64,000 nt of DNA, taken from the NCBI RefSeq assembly GCF_003605435.1, contig NZ_QXQB01000001.1:310001-374000 (forward strand). Reading direction: 5' to 3'. Positions 53,236 to 62,700 of the stretch are shown here, piece by piece. The notes under the pieces were generated by a model. It was not told where the DNA came from. It saw nothing but the letters and a program-made list of their open reading frames with translations, and did no database searches. The position numbers and the translations under genes were made by a program. Position 1 is the first letter of the stretch. The number at the start of each line of letters is the position of its first letter. The DNA comes from Paenibacillus pinisoli. Its GTDB lineage: Bacteria > Bacillota > Bacilli > Paenibacillales > Paenibacillaceae.

Positions 53236-54225
53236 TTATACCAACGCCTTTCTGACTGCTTCTACCAAACCGCTCATAGCACCCTCAAGCGGGCCTTCCA
53301 ATCGGCAGCCGGAAGCGCGGACATGTCCGCCGCCGCCAAAGGATTGAGCGATTGCCGCCACATCGGCTTTGCCCGCCGACCTCATGCTGGCTTTGACGCC
53401 GCCATCGCTTGTCTCCTTGAAGAGAATGCCGACTTCTACGCCGTCTACGTTAAGCGCGTAGTTGACGATGCCCTCCAGGTCCTCAGGCACTGCTTCGCAT
53501 TCGGCCAAATCTTCCTTGCCGATATAAAGCCAGCCAATCTTCAAATCCTCGCTGAAAGTCAATCGTGCCAGCGCAGTTTGAAGCAGCTTCAGCTTAGCGA
53601 TCGTCATTTTCTCCAGCAGATGATCGGCCAGCTCGCTTCCGGATACGCCAAGCGCCAGCAAGCTGGCGGCGATCTCCATGACGCGAGGGGTTGTATTGGA
53701 ATAGCGGAAGCCGCCCGTATCGGTAAGCAGGCCGGTATAGACAGCCTTGGCGCATTCCAGATCCGGCACGAGTCCCGCATGGATAATTAAATCGTACAAT
53801 ATTTCAACCGTAGCCGCAGCTTCGGGACGAATCACATTCACGGTGCCAAACCCGTTATTCGTGGGATGATGATCGATGTTGAGCAGACCGCAGTTCTCAG
53901 GGAACAGGGAAGCTACCTCTCCTATCCGCTTGTAGTCAGCACAATCGACAGCAATGACCGCATCGAAGGAAAGACCCTCCGGCTGCTCATGCTTAAGCGA
54001 CAGGATCTCGTCAAAGCCGCGCAAGTATTGCAGACGGGCAGGCAGCTCGCTCTCATTGATCAGGGTCGACTTCTTGCCCAAGCGCTCAAGCAGCCAGCTC
54101 ACAACCAGCGTCGAGCTGATCGCGTCCCCGTCAGGCTGAACATGCGACACGACAAGGAAGGAAGCATTGTCCTTCAAAAAGGCCAATGCTTCATCCAACT
54201 GTACCATTTGGTTGCCGCTCATCAA
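53236..54225 (-). CDS. nrnA: DHH-family nanoRNase/pAp phosphatase
   Basis: A 329-residue NrnA-type phosphoesterase that degrades 2-5-nt RNAs and 3'-phosphoadenosine-5'-phosphate. DHH motifs are VQPDGDAISS, AVDCAD, NIDHHPTNN and TGLLTDTGGFRYSNT; the DHHA1 domain ends in FGGGGHVRASG. Start is TTG 54225 or ATG 54222, overlapping the rbfA stop. In B. subtilis nrnA is elsewhere; its place in the truB-rbfA cluster is common in other Bacillota. Confidence 0.95.
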   Translation of the reverse strand: MMSGNQMVQLDEALAFLKDNASFLVVSHVQPDGDAISSTLVVSWLLERLGKKSTLINESELPARLQYLRGFDEILSLKHEQPEGLSFDAVIAVDCADYKRIGEVASLFPENCGLLNIDHHPTNNGFGTVNVIRPEAAATVEILYDLIIHAGLVPDLECAKAVYTGLLTDTGGFRYSNTTPRVMEIAASLLALGVSGSELADHLLEKMTIAKLKLLQTALARLTFSEDLKIGWLYIGKEDLAECEAVPEDLEGIVNYALNVDGVEVGILFKETSDGGVKASMRSAGKADVAAIAQSFGGGGHVRASGCRLEGPLEGAMSGLVEAVRKALV

Positions 54226-54578
54226 TTCGATTCGTTCCCGCGGTTGATATCGTCAAGCAACGATTCAATACGGCTGCCGTATTCGATGCTGCTGTCGAAC
54301 TTGAACAGCAGCTCCGGCGTATGGCGCAGCTTCATGCGCTTGCCCAGCTCCGAGCGAAGGAAGCCCGTTGCGCTTGCGAGCGCCTTAAGCGTCGCTTCCT
54401 TTTGCTCATCGCTGCCAAGCACGCTCAGATAGATGCGGGCTTGAGACAGATCGCTTGTCGTCTCGACGCCAGTAACCGTAATAAACCCGATACGAGGATC
54501 CTTGAGCTCCATCTGGATAATTTGGCTCAGCTCTTTCTTAATCTGCTCGCTGACCCGTCCTACGCGAATTTTTGCCAT
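54222..54578 (-). CDS. rbfA: 30S ribosome-binding factor RbfA
   Basis: A 118-residue KH-like assembly factor acting on the 16S rRNA 5' helix during cold-sensitive 30S maturation. KIRVGRVSEQIKKELSQII and the RMKLRHTPELLFKFDSSIEYG segment are diagnostic. AGAGGTG precedes the ATG. ylxP, found between infB and rbfA in B. subtilis, is absent. Confidence 0.97.
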   Translation of the reverse strand: MAKIRVGRVSEQIKKELSQIIQMELKDPRIGFITVTGVETTSDLSQARIYLSVLGSDEQKEATLKALASATGFLRSELGKRMKLRHTPELLFKFDSSIEYGSRIESLLDDINRGNESN

Positions 54579-54585
54579 GCTGTAT

Positions 54586-57336
54586 TCACCTCTCTACCGT
54601 TTCCATGACGAACGCTTCAATCATATCTCCCTCTTTAATATCGCTAAAGCGTTCAAGCGTTATACCGCACTCATAACCTTGAGCCACTTCTTTGGCATCA
54701 TCTTTGTAACGTTTGAGGGAGTCGATTTTGCCTGTATAGACGACGATTCCGTCGCGGATGACTCTTGCTTCCGCCGCGCGTGTAATTTTGCCGTCGACGA
54801 TCATCGAACCGGCAATGGCGCCGACCTTCGTTACTTTGAACACGTTCCGCACTTCGGCATGGCCGATAACAACTTCTTTGTAGATCGGGTCAAGCATGCC
54901 CTTCATCGCTTGCTCGATCTCGTCAATGACGTTGTAGATGACACGGTGCATGCGCACGTCAACCTTCTCTTGAGCGATTGTAGCTTCCGCTTGCGGATCC
55001 GGACGGACGTTAAAGCCGATAACAATTGCATTCGAAGCGGATGCCAGAATAATATCCGATTCTGTGATGGCGCCTACGCCATTATGAATAATCTTGACGC
55101 GAACGCCTTCGATATCGATTTTCGCCAAGGAACCTTTAAGCGCCTCCGCGGAACCTTGAACGTCTGCTTTGATAATAACGTTTAGATCCTTGATCTCTCC
55201 GTCTTTAATATGCGTATACAGATCATCCAGCGTAACGCGCGTGTTCGCGCCCATCTCGGATTGGCGGTGCTTGATGGAGCGGCGCTCTGCAATTGCGCGT
55301 GCTTTGCGCTCATCCTCGAATACCATGAACGGATCGCCAGCTTGCGGAACTTCTGTCAGACCTGTAATCTCGATCGGCGTCGAAGGACCCGCTTCTTTCA
55401 ATCTGCGGCCGCGGTCGTTCACCATCGCTCTGACACGTCCGAAGCAGTTGCCCGCAACGAATGCGTCGCCGATCTTCAGGGTGCCATGCTGCACGAGAAT
55501 ACGCGCCACAGGGCCTTTGCCTTTGTCCAGCTCAGCCTCGATAACAGTCGCTCTGGCGCGCTTGTTCGGATTCGCCTTGAACTCGTTCACTTCTGCAACG
55601 AGCAAGATCATCTCAAGCAAGCCTTCCAGGTTGATGCGCTGCTTCGCGGATACTTCAACAAAGATGGTGTCGCCGCCCCACTCTTCAGGAACGAGCTCAT
55701 ACTCTGTCATTTCTTGCTTGATTTTATCTACGTTCGCTTCCGGCTTATCGATTTTGTTGACTGCAACAATAATCGGCACGCCAGCTGCCTTCGCATGGTT
55801 GATCGCCTCTACGGTTTGCGGCATGATGCCGTCATCCGCAGCTACGACGATAATCGTAATATCCGTTACCTGAGCGCCGCGTGCGCGCATAAGCGTGAAC
55901 GCTTCGTGGCCCGGCGTATCCAGGAACGTAATTTTTTTGCCATTGATCTCGACTTGGTAAGCGCCGATATGCTGCGTAATGCCGCCGGCTTCTGCCCCTG
56001 TCACGTTCGTTTTGCGAATCGAATCGAGAAGCGTTGTTTTACCATGGTCGACGTGACCCATGATTGTCACAACTGGCGGACGTCCTACCAAAGCTTCTTC
56101 GTCATCGTTCTCTTCTACGTTCTCGAAGTCATCTTCCTCAACCGGAATCTTCACTTCTACTTCTACGCCGTATTCGCCGGCGATCAGAAGAATGGCATCC
56201 ATATCGATTTCTTGGTTGATCGTCGCCATTACGCCGAGGAACAGAAGCTTCTTGATAACTTCCGAAGCGTCCTTATGAAGCAGCTTCGCCAGGTCGCCGA
56301 CCGTCAGCGTGCCGCGGACAATAATTTTCTTCGGTGTGTTGTCAATTTTCTCGCGCGGAGGCTGTTGCGGGCCTCTATTGTTCCGGCCTTTGCCGCCACG
56401 GTTGTTGCCGCGGTTGCCGCCGAAGCCTGGACGTCCGTCCTCAAAGCGCTTCTGGCTGCCGTTGTTGCGGTTATTCTTATTGCCGCCTCTGTCTTCGCCG
56501 CCGCTGCGCGGTCTGCTTGCGCCGGAATCAAAGCCGCGGCTTTGTCCCTGCGGAGCCGGTGCCGGGCGGTTGCCGGACGATGCGCCGGAGCCCCCGCCTT
56601 GACCGAAACGGTTGCCGCCGCCTCCTTGGCCTTGGCCGGATGGACGGTTGCCTTGGTAGCCGCCTTGGCCGCCGGATGGGCGATTGCCGCCTCCCTGGCC
56701 TTGGCCGGACGGACGGTTGCCGCCGCCTTGGCCTTGACCAGACGGACGGTTGCCTTGGTAGCCTTGGCCGCCCGACGGACGATTGCCGCCTCCCTGGCCT
56801 TGGCCGGATGGACGGTTGCCTTGATAGCCGCCTTGGCCGCCCGACGGACGATTGCCGCCGCCTTGGCCTTGGCCGGATGGGCGGTTGCCTTGGTAGCCGC
56901 CTTGGCCTTGCTGGCCGGATGGACGGCTGCCTTGATTGTTTTGCTGAGGTCTTTGTTCACGTTGCTGCTCTGATGGTTGTTGTGTTTTCGTATTAATAGA
57001 GTTCATTGTCCCCTGTCTGTCTTGTGATGTTGTAGTTGCGGCTTGTTGGCCGCCTTGATTAGATTGCCCGCGGTTGGCAGGCGCAGGCGCTGCAGAAACG
57101 GCTGCGCCGTTCGATTCCTGAGCGCGCTTTGCCGCAGCATTCGCTTTGATATCCCGGAAGAATCCTTCCACTTTATGCACCATTTCGTTTTCCATGACAC
57201 TCATGTGGTTGTTCACGGGAAGATTCAAGCGTTTTAGGATCGTAATAATTTCTTTGCTGCTCATATTTAGCGACTTCGCGTATTCATATACGCGCAGCTT
57301 GTCTTTATTATCCTTGCTGTCCTGTTTGTTGCTCAA
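54586..57336 (-). CDS. infB: Translation initiation factor IF-2 with Gly/Arg/Gln repeat region
   Basis: A 916-residue initiation GTPase. IF2_N module (1-60), low-complexity region (about 85-325) including about nine NRPSG-centred repeats at 138-240, second IF2_N (about 335-390), GTPase domain with G1 GHVDHGKT (427-434), G3 DTPGHEAF, G4 NKID, and C-terminal domains II-IV binding fMet-tRNA. The start is TTG 57336 behind GGAGG, overlapping ylxQ by 29 nt. About 200 residues longer than B. subtilis IF-2, the excess being the repeat region. Confidence 0.97.
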   Translation of the reverse strand: MSNKQDSKDNKDKLRVYEYAKSLNMSSKEIITILKRLNLPVNNHMSVMENEMVHKVEGFFRDIKANAAAKRAQESNGAAVSAAPAPANRGQSNQGGQQAATTTSQDRQGTMNSINTKTQQPSEQQREQRPQQNNQGSRPSGQQGQGGYQGNRPSGQGQGGGNRPSGGQGGYQGNRPSGQGQGGGNRPSGGQGYQGNRPSGQGQGGGNRPSGQGQGGGNRPSGGQGGYQGNRPSGQGQGGGGNRFGQGGGSGASSGNRPAPAPQGQSRGFDSGASRPRSGGEDRGGNKNNRNNGSQKRFEDGRPGFGGNRGNNRGGKGRNNRGPQQPPREKIDNTPKKIIVRGTLTVGDLAKLLHKDASEVIKKLLFLGVMATINQEIDMDAILLIAGEYGVEVEVKIPVEEDDFENVEENDDEEALVGRPPVVTIMGHVDHGKTTLLDSIRKTNVTGAEAGGITQHIGAYQVEINGKKITFLDTPGHEAFTLMRARGAQVTDITIIVVAADDGIMPQTVEAINHAKAAGVPIIVAVNKIDKPEANVDKIKQEMTEYELVPEEWGGDTIFVEVSAKQRINLEGLLEMILLVAEVNEFKANPNKRARATVIEAELDKGKGPVARILVQHGTLKIGDAFVAGNCFGRVRAMVNDRGRRLKEAGPSTPIEITGLTEVPQAGDPFMVFEDERKARAIAERRSIKHRQSEMGANTRVTLDDLYTHIKDGEIKDLNVIIKADVQGSAEALKGSLAKIDIEGVRVKIIHNGVGAITESDIILASASNAIVIGFNVRPDPQAEATIAQEKVDVRMHRVIYNVIDEIEQAMKGMLDPIYKEVVIGHAEVRNVFKVTKVGAIAGSMIVDGKITRAAEARVIRDGIVVYTGKIDSLKRYKDDAKEVAQGYECGITLERFSDIKEGDMIEAFVMETVER
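56617..56925 (-). repeat. In-frame tandem repeats in infB
   Basis: About nine copies of a 33-36-bp unit encoding [11 protein letters not shown] or [12 protein letters not shown] variants, plus flanking Gly/Asn/Arg-rich sequence. Units alternate, which suggests unequal crossing-over; copy number probably varies between strains. Confidence 0.9.
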
Positions 57337-57661
57337 TAGGATCCACCTCCGTATTTTGGCTCAGATGACTTCCAATCATTTTCCCGAATTGCAAATCGGT
57401 GACCGCCAGCACGACGCGTTCAGGCTTGCCTATCGCCCTTCCCAGCTGCTCTCGATCGAATGCCTCGGCGAGTTGTATTCCGTAGGTGCCGCATTTATCT
57501 CGAAATTTCTTCTTCGTGTTGTCGGACGCATCCCCTGCGAGAATGACGAGATGGGCTTTGCCTGCTCTAACAGCTTTGAGCACAATTTCATCACCAGTGA
57601 TGAGCTTTCCCGCTCTCATCGCCATTCCGAGCTGCGACAGCGCCTTATTCGTCTTCGTCAT
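57308..57661 (-). CDS. ylxQ: L7Ae-family ribosomal/RNA-binding protein YlxQ
   Basis: A 117-residue L7Ae/L30e-fold protein ([36 protein letters not shown]) that binds kink-turn-like RNA; its cellular role is unsettled. ATG 57661 with AAGGAG upstream overlaps the end of ylxR by 17 nt, and its own end overlaps infB. The longer frame to 57706 is not needed. Confidence 0.93.
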   Translation of the reverse strand: MTKTNKALSQLGMAMRAGKLITGDEIVLKAVRAGKAHLVILAGDASDNTKKKFRDKCGTYGIQLAEAFDREQLGRAIGKPERVVLAVTDLQFGKMIGSHLSQNTEVDPIEQQTGQQG

Positions 57662-57962
57662 CCGGCGTATTCTCCTTCGTTGCGATGAATTGCTCCTCCA
57701 CCGCAATAAAATCTTGTTCCAATTGATCGTATATATGTTCGCCGACAGGCTGCTTCAAGGCACGGTCGAGCGCTTTCGACTTCTTCGCAAGCTTGAAGCA
57801 TGCGACTTTCCCGCATAGATAAGCTCCGCGGCCGGCTTTTTTGCCGGTCAGATCAATGCCAACCTCTCCATCCGGTGTGCGCACGACACGAATGAGCTCC
57901 TTCTTCGGCATCATTTCTTGACATGCGACGCATTTGCGAAGCGGTACTTTCCTCGGTCTCAC
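57645..57962 (-). CDS. ylxR: YlxR-family protein (DUF448)
   Basis: A 105-residue protein of the YlxR/DUF448 family, with CVACQEMMPKKELIRVVR and GRGAYLCGKVACF motifs; basic, nucleic-acid-binding fold. The B. subtilis homologue has been linked to nucleoid-associated regulation and RNase P. GTG 57962 is preceded by GGGAGGG. The acidic tail (TPDDEDE) overlaps ylxQ. Confidence 0.93.
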   Translation of the reverse strand: MRPRKVPLRKCVACQEMMPKKELIRVVRTPDGEVGIDLTGKKAGRGAYLCGKVACFKLAKKSKALDRALKQPVGEHIYDQLEQDFIAVEEQFIATKENTPDDEDE

Positions 57963-58001
57963 GGTACACCCTCCCTTGTCAGCGCTATGGCCGCAGCCGG
58001 A

Positions 58002-59099
58002 TTAGTCGATGGATACGGAATCCTGGTGCATCGTTCCAGTGGCCGATTTCGGACGTCCGTATTCCTGCTCCGCTTGCGTCTCGCTCTTAATATCAATCTT
58101 CCAGCCAGTGAGCTTGGCTGCAAGTCTAGCATTCTGGCCTTTGATGCCGATTGCCAGCGACAGCTGATAATCCGGCACGATAACTCTTGCCATCTTCTCT
58201 TGTTCGAAGACGATGACTTCAAGCACCTTGGAAGGGCTCAGCGCATTCGCCACATACTCCTCCACATTCTCCGACCAGCGCACGATGTCGATTTTCTCGC
58301 CCTTCAGCTCGCCGACAATCGTCTGTACGCGCATCCCCTTCTGGCCGACGCAGGAGCCGACCGGATCCACTTCGTCATTGCGGGAATGAACCGCGATTTT
58401 GGAACGGAACCCCGCTTCGCGCGCAACGGAACGGATTTCGACGACACCATCGTAAATCTCTGGAACTTCCAGTTCGAACAAACGTTTCAGAAGACCCGGA
58501 TGCGTACGGGATAAAATGATTTGAGGACCTTTGGTCGTATTCTCAACCTTCGTAATAAACGATTTCACCCGGTCGCCGTGTTTGAACTTGTCCGTCGGCA
58601 TCAGCTCGGTCAGCGGCAGCACAGCCTCCACTTTGCCCAGGTCAACGAACAGGTTGCGCACATCCTGGCGCTGCACGATACCGTTCACAATATCTTCTTC
58701 CTTGTCGATAAAAGCATTATAGATGAGGCCGCGCTCCGCTTCGCGAATGCGCTGCGTCACCACTTGCTTCGCCGTCTGCGCAGCAATTCGCCCGAAGTCG
58801 CGAGGCGTGACTTCGATCTCTGCGACATCATCCAGCTGGTAATGCGGGTTGATCTCGCGGGATGCCTCAACCGTGATTTCCAGGCGAGGGTCAAGCACCT
58901 CGTCAACAACGGTTTTGCGCGCATATACCTTAATAACGCCGGTATGACGGTTAATATCGACTCTTACGTTCTGCGCGGTGTTGAAATTGCGTTTGTAGCT
59001 GGATATCAGAGCGGCTTCGATCGCTTCAAGCAGCACATCCTTGGCGATACCTTTATCTCTCTCAATCTCCTGCAACGCTTCAATAAAATCCATACTCAT
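58002..59099 (-). CDS. nusA: Transcription termination/antitermination factor NusA
   Basis: A 365-residue RNA-polymerase-binding factor: N-terminal RNAP domain (1-125), S1 domain (about 135-200, GIVQRQDVRNLFVDLGKVEAVLP), KH1 and KH2 (about 205-345: DPVGSCVGQKGMRVQTIVGEL; AIGIKGQNARLAAKLTGWKIDI). It lacks the E. coli C-terminal acidic repeats, as in Bacillus. Second gene of the rimP operon. Confidence 0.98.
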   Translation of the reverse strand: MSMDFIEALQEIERDKGIAKDVLLEAIEAALISSYKRNFNTAQNVRVDINRHTGVIKVYARKTVVDEVLDPRLEITVEASREINPHYQLDDVAEIEVTPRDFGRIAAQTAKQVVTQRIREAERGLIYNAFIDKEEDIVNGIVQRQDVRNLFVDLGKVEAVLPLTELMPTDKFKHGDRVKSFITKVENTTKGPQIILSRTHPGLLKRLFELEVPEIYDGVVEIRSVAREAGFRSKIAVHSRNDEVDPVGSCVGQKGMRVQTIVGELKGEKIDIVRWSENVEEYVANALSPSKVLEVIVFEQEKMARVIVPDYQLSLAIGIKGQNARLAAKLTGWKIDIKSETQAEQEYGRPKSATGTMHQDSVSID

Positions 59100-59134
59100 T
59101 GGAACGATGTTCCCCCTTTCATAATAGAAGCAAA

Positions 59135-59596
59135 TTAGAATTGGATGGCCAAGCGGGCGCTGGCGACCTTGCCGTAAGGAATGCTATGATCTTTTTTGCC
59201 TACGCGAATAACGACCGTTTCTCCATCGAACGAGAGCAGCGTGCCCTCGAACTCCTTGGAGCCGTCGATTGGCTCGTACGTAGTGACATAGACATATTTG
59301 CCGACCGCCTTGCGCACATCTTCAGGCTTCTTCAGCGGTCTCTCCGCTCCTGGCGAGGATACTTCAAGGAAATAGGCTCCGGAGATAGGATCGTTAGTAT
59401 CTAGCTGCTCGCTGACGTATTCGCTGATGCGTCCGCATTCATCGATGTCAATTCCGCCTTCCTTGTCTACGAAAATGCGCAAAAACCAGTTGCTGCCTTC
59501 CTTGATATATTCAATGTCGACCAGTTCAAAGCCATTGTCATTGAGAAACGGTAGCACCATTGCCTCAATGGCGGATTTGATAGTGGATGTGCTCAA
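59135..59596 (-). CDS. rimP: Ribosome maturation factor RimP
   Basis: A 153-residue 30S assembly factor: N-terminal domain ([40 protein letters not shown]) and C-terminal Sm-like domain (about 85-153). Start TTG 59596 behind AGGAGG. First gene of the nusA-infB operon, downstream of a strong promoter and a terminator-like hairpin. Confidence 0.96.
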   Translation of the reverse strand: MSTSTIKSAIEAMVLPFLNDNGFELVDIEYIKEGSNWFLRIFVDKEGGIDIDECGRISEYVSEQLDTNDPISGAYFLEVSSPGAERPLKKPEDVRKAVGKYVYVTTYEPIDGSKEFEGTLLSFDGETVVIRVGKKDHSIPYGKVASARLAIQF

Positions 59597-59649
59597 ATTG
59601 GGTTAACCTCCTGTAATGGTTGCAATGTGATATTGCCGAATACAAAACG

Positions 59650-59674
59650 TAAAGAGTGGGTTTCCCCACTCTTC
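59650..59674 (-). terminator. Terminator-like hairpin in rimP leader (end of polC)
   Basis: AAGAGTGGG - GAAA - CCCACTCTT followed by TACGTTTTG on the minus strand. It lies downstream of the rimP promoter, so it can end polC transcripts but also attenuates rimP-nusA-infB. Confidence 0.78.
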
Positions 59675-59709
59675 TGCATCAAGAATCTATCCTCATCATT
59701 GCCACAAAA

Positions 59710-59738
59710 ATTATATCATAACCGCATAATCGTGACAA
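59710..59738 (-). promoter_or_regulatory. rimP-nusA-infB operon promoter
   Basis: TTGTCA, 17 bp, TATAAT on the minus strand, about 115 bp before rimP. Near-consensus SigA promoter. Confidence 0.88.
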
Positions 59739-59790
59739 GAAATGATTTCTAGTCATCCCGAATGATAACAACTAGCATGAGACCGTCATT

Positions 59791-62700
59791 TTAGAACAAG
59801 GACAACTGGTTGGATTCCGGCAAGCCTCTGAAGCAGCCCATGCCGCTGAGCACCTCAATGATCGTTTTGGTCGCTTTCGATTTCATCTGGAAATCCTCGA
59901 TCGAGAGGAACTCGCCGTCGTTGCGCGCGGCCGCAATATTGCGCGCGGCATTGTCGCCGATGCCCGCAATCGCAGCAAACGGCGGAATAAGCGATTCGCC
60001 GTCCACCTGGAATTTGATCGCATCAGAACGGTACAGATCAATCGGCTTGAAGGAGAAGCCCCTTGCTGTCATCTCCAGCGACATCTCCAGCTGCGACACC
60101 ATGTTTTTCTCCTTCGGCGTCGCATTGAAGCCCTTCGCTTCAATCTCGATCAGCTTGCGGAGAATCGCGTCATAGCCTTGGCACAACAGCTCAAGATCGA
60201 AGTCGTCCGCCCGGACCGTAAAGTAAGTTGCATAATAATGAATCGGATAATAAAGCTTGAAGAAGGCGGTACGCACAGCGGAAATGACATAAGCGGCCGC
60301 ATGCGCCTTCGGGAACATGTACTCAATGCGAAGACAGGAATCAATATACCACTGAGGCACCTTGCAGCGCTTCATCTCATCGATCCACTCTTGCGTAAGG
60401 CCTTTGCCCTTCCGCACGCTCTCCGTAATTTTGAACGCCAGTCCCGCATCCATGCCGGCCTTATAGATCAAATATAGCATAATATCGTCACGACAGCCGA
60501 TAACGGTTTTAATGTTGCAGGTACCGTTTTTGATCAGCTCCTGCGCATTGCCCAGCCATACGCCCGTTCCGTGGGACAAGCCCGATATTTGCAGCAAATC
60601 CGCGAAGGACGACGGCTGCGTCTCCTGCAGCATCTGCCGCACGAACTTCGTGCCCATCTCCGGCACGCCGTAAGTCGCTACAGATGAGCGGATCTGCTCC
60701 GGCGAGACGCCAAGCGCTTCTGTGGAGTTGAACATGCTCATGACCTTGGGGTCGTTCATCGGAATCGTCGTCGGATCGACGCCGGTCAGATCCTGCAGCA
60801 TTCTCATCATGGTCGGATCATCGTGTCCCAGTATATCGAGCTTGAGCAAGTTCTCGTCAAAGGCGTGATAATCGAAGTGGGTGGTCATCCACTCTGCGCT
60901 CGTATCGTCGGCCGGATACTGCACCGGTGTCACATCTTCCACTTCAATATAATCAGGAACAACGACAATGCCGCCTGGATGCTGGCCTGTGCTCCGCTTG
61001 ACGCCGGTACAGCCGCTTGCAAGCCTTGCAAGCTCCGCTCCGCGCCATTTCTTTTGGTGCTCTTCCTCATATTTCTTGGCAAATCCGTATGCCGTCTTCT
61101 CCGCGACTGTGCCGATTGTACCTGCACGAAACACGCTTTTCTCGCCAAAGAGCACTTTCGTGTAGTTATGCGCAATGGGCTGATATTCGCCGGAGAAGTT
61201 CAAGTCAATATCGGGAACCTTGTCGCCTTTGAAGCCCAGGAACGTCTCGAACGGGATGTCCTGGCCCTCGCCTTTCATCGGCTTGCCGCAATTGGGACAA
61301 GGCTTGGACGGCAAGTCGAAACCGCTTGGCACGCTGCCGTCAAGGAACCACTCGCTATGCCTGCACTCCGAATTCAGGCACAAGTAATGCGCCGGGAGCG
61401 GATTAACCTCGGATATTCCAAGAAACGTAGCTACGACTGAAGAGCCTACCGAACCCCTGGAACCAACGAGATAGCCGTCTCTGTTGGACTTCTTCACCAG
61501 CTTCTCGGAGATCAGATAGTTGGCGGAGAACTTGTATTTAATAATCGGGACAAGCTCCTTCTCCAGCCGGTCGATTACAACCTGAGGGAGATCGTCGCCG
61601 TACATGGACTTAGCTGTCTCATAACAGGTATTGCGAATTTCTTCGTCGGCTCCATCGATATTCGGAGTGAATAGCTCCTTAGGGAACATATCATAGGTCT
61701 CGAAACGGTCTGCAAGCTCCGATGTATTCGTCACGACAACCTGCTTGGCCCTGGCTTCACCCAAGAAAGCAAACTCCTGCAGCATTTCGTCCGTAGTGCG
61801 GAAATGGGCATCCGGCTTGCGCTGGCCTTTAAGCGGACTGAAGCCTGTAATGCCATGGATCGTAATATCCCGGTACATCTTGTCCCGAGGGTTGAGGTAA
61901 TGGACGTTGCCCGTCGCAATGACCGGCTTTCCAAGCTCGTCCGCAATCTCGCAAATGCGGCGCATTGCACCTTCGATCTCAGCGCGGCTGCCTACCAGTC
62001 CTTTCTCAACCAGATGCATATAGAAGTCGATCGGCTGAATCTCCAGTACATCGTAGAATTCCGCAACTTCCTTGGCTTCTTCCTGCGACTTATTAAGGAC
62101 CGATTCAAAAAACTCGCCCTTCTCGCAACCGGATATAACGAGCAGACCTTCCCGCAGCGCCACTAGCTTGGTTCTCGGAATTGTGGCAACCCGTTTGAAA
62201 TGTTCGGTATGAGATAATGAGATTAATTTGAATAAGTTCTTTTTGCCTACTGCGTTAAGCGCGTAGATGTTGCAATGGAACGGTCTCGCGTTGGACAAAT
62301 CCAGCCCGACATAATCGTTCAATTGATGCAGGTCTTTAATATTGCGCTCTGCTGCGTCTCCAATCAGTCCAAACAACACACCGCCGAGCGCTACAGAGTC
62401 GTCAACAGCGCGGTGATGATTCTCAAGACTGATCTTGTATTTGTCAGACAGCGTGTTCAGACGATGATTCTTCATGGACGGATAGAGGAATCTGGCCAGT
62501 TCCAGCGTGTCCAGTACAGGATTCGTAACCTCTGGCAAGCCTAGTGACTTGCAATTGGCCTGAATGAAGCCGATATCGAATCTGGCATTATGCGCGACCA
62601 GAATATCGTCCCCGATAAACTCAATAAACTCGCGCAGCTTTGGCTCAAGCTCCGGTGCGTCTTTGACCATATCGTCATTAATATTCGTCAACTGCTGTAT

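Noticed and set aside
56617..56925. CRISPR-like regular repeats
   Set aside because: The repeats are in frame within infB, vary in length and encode Gly/Gln/Arg tracts; there are no unique spacers or cas genes.
55210..56973. Long open frame (587 codons) on the plus strand opposite infB
   Set aside because: It is antisense to a clearly homologous IF-2, its composition is a mirror of the Gly/Arg repeat, and it has no ribosome-binding site or family match.
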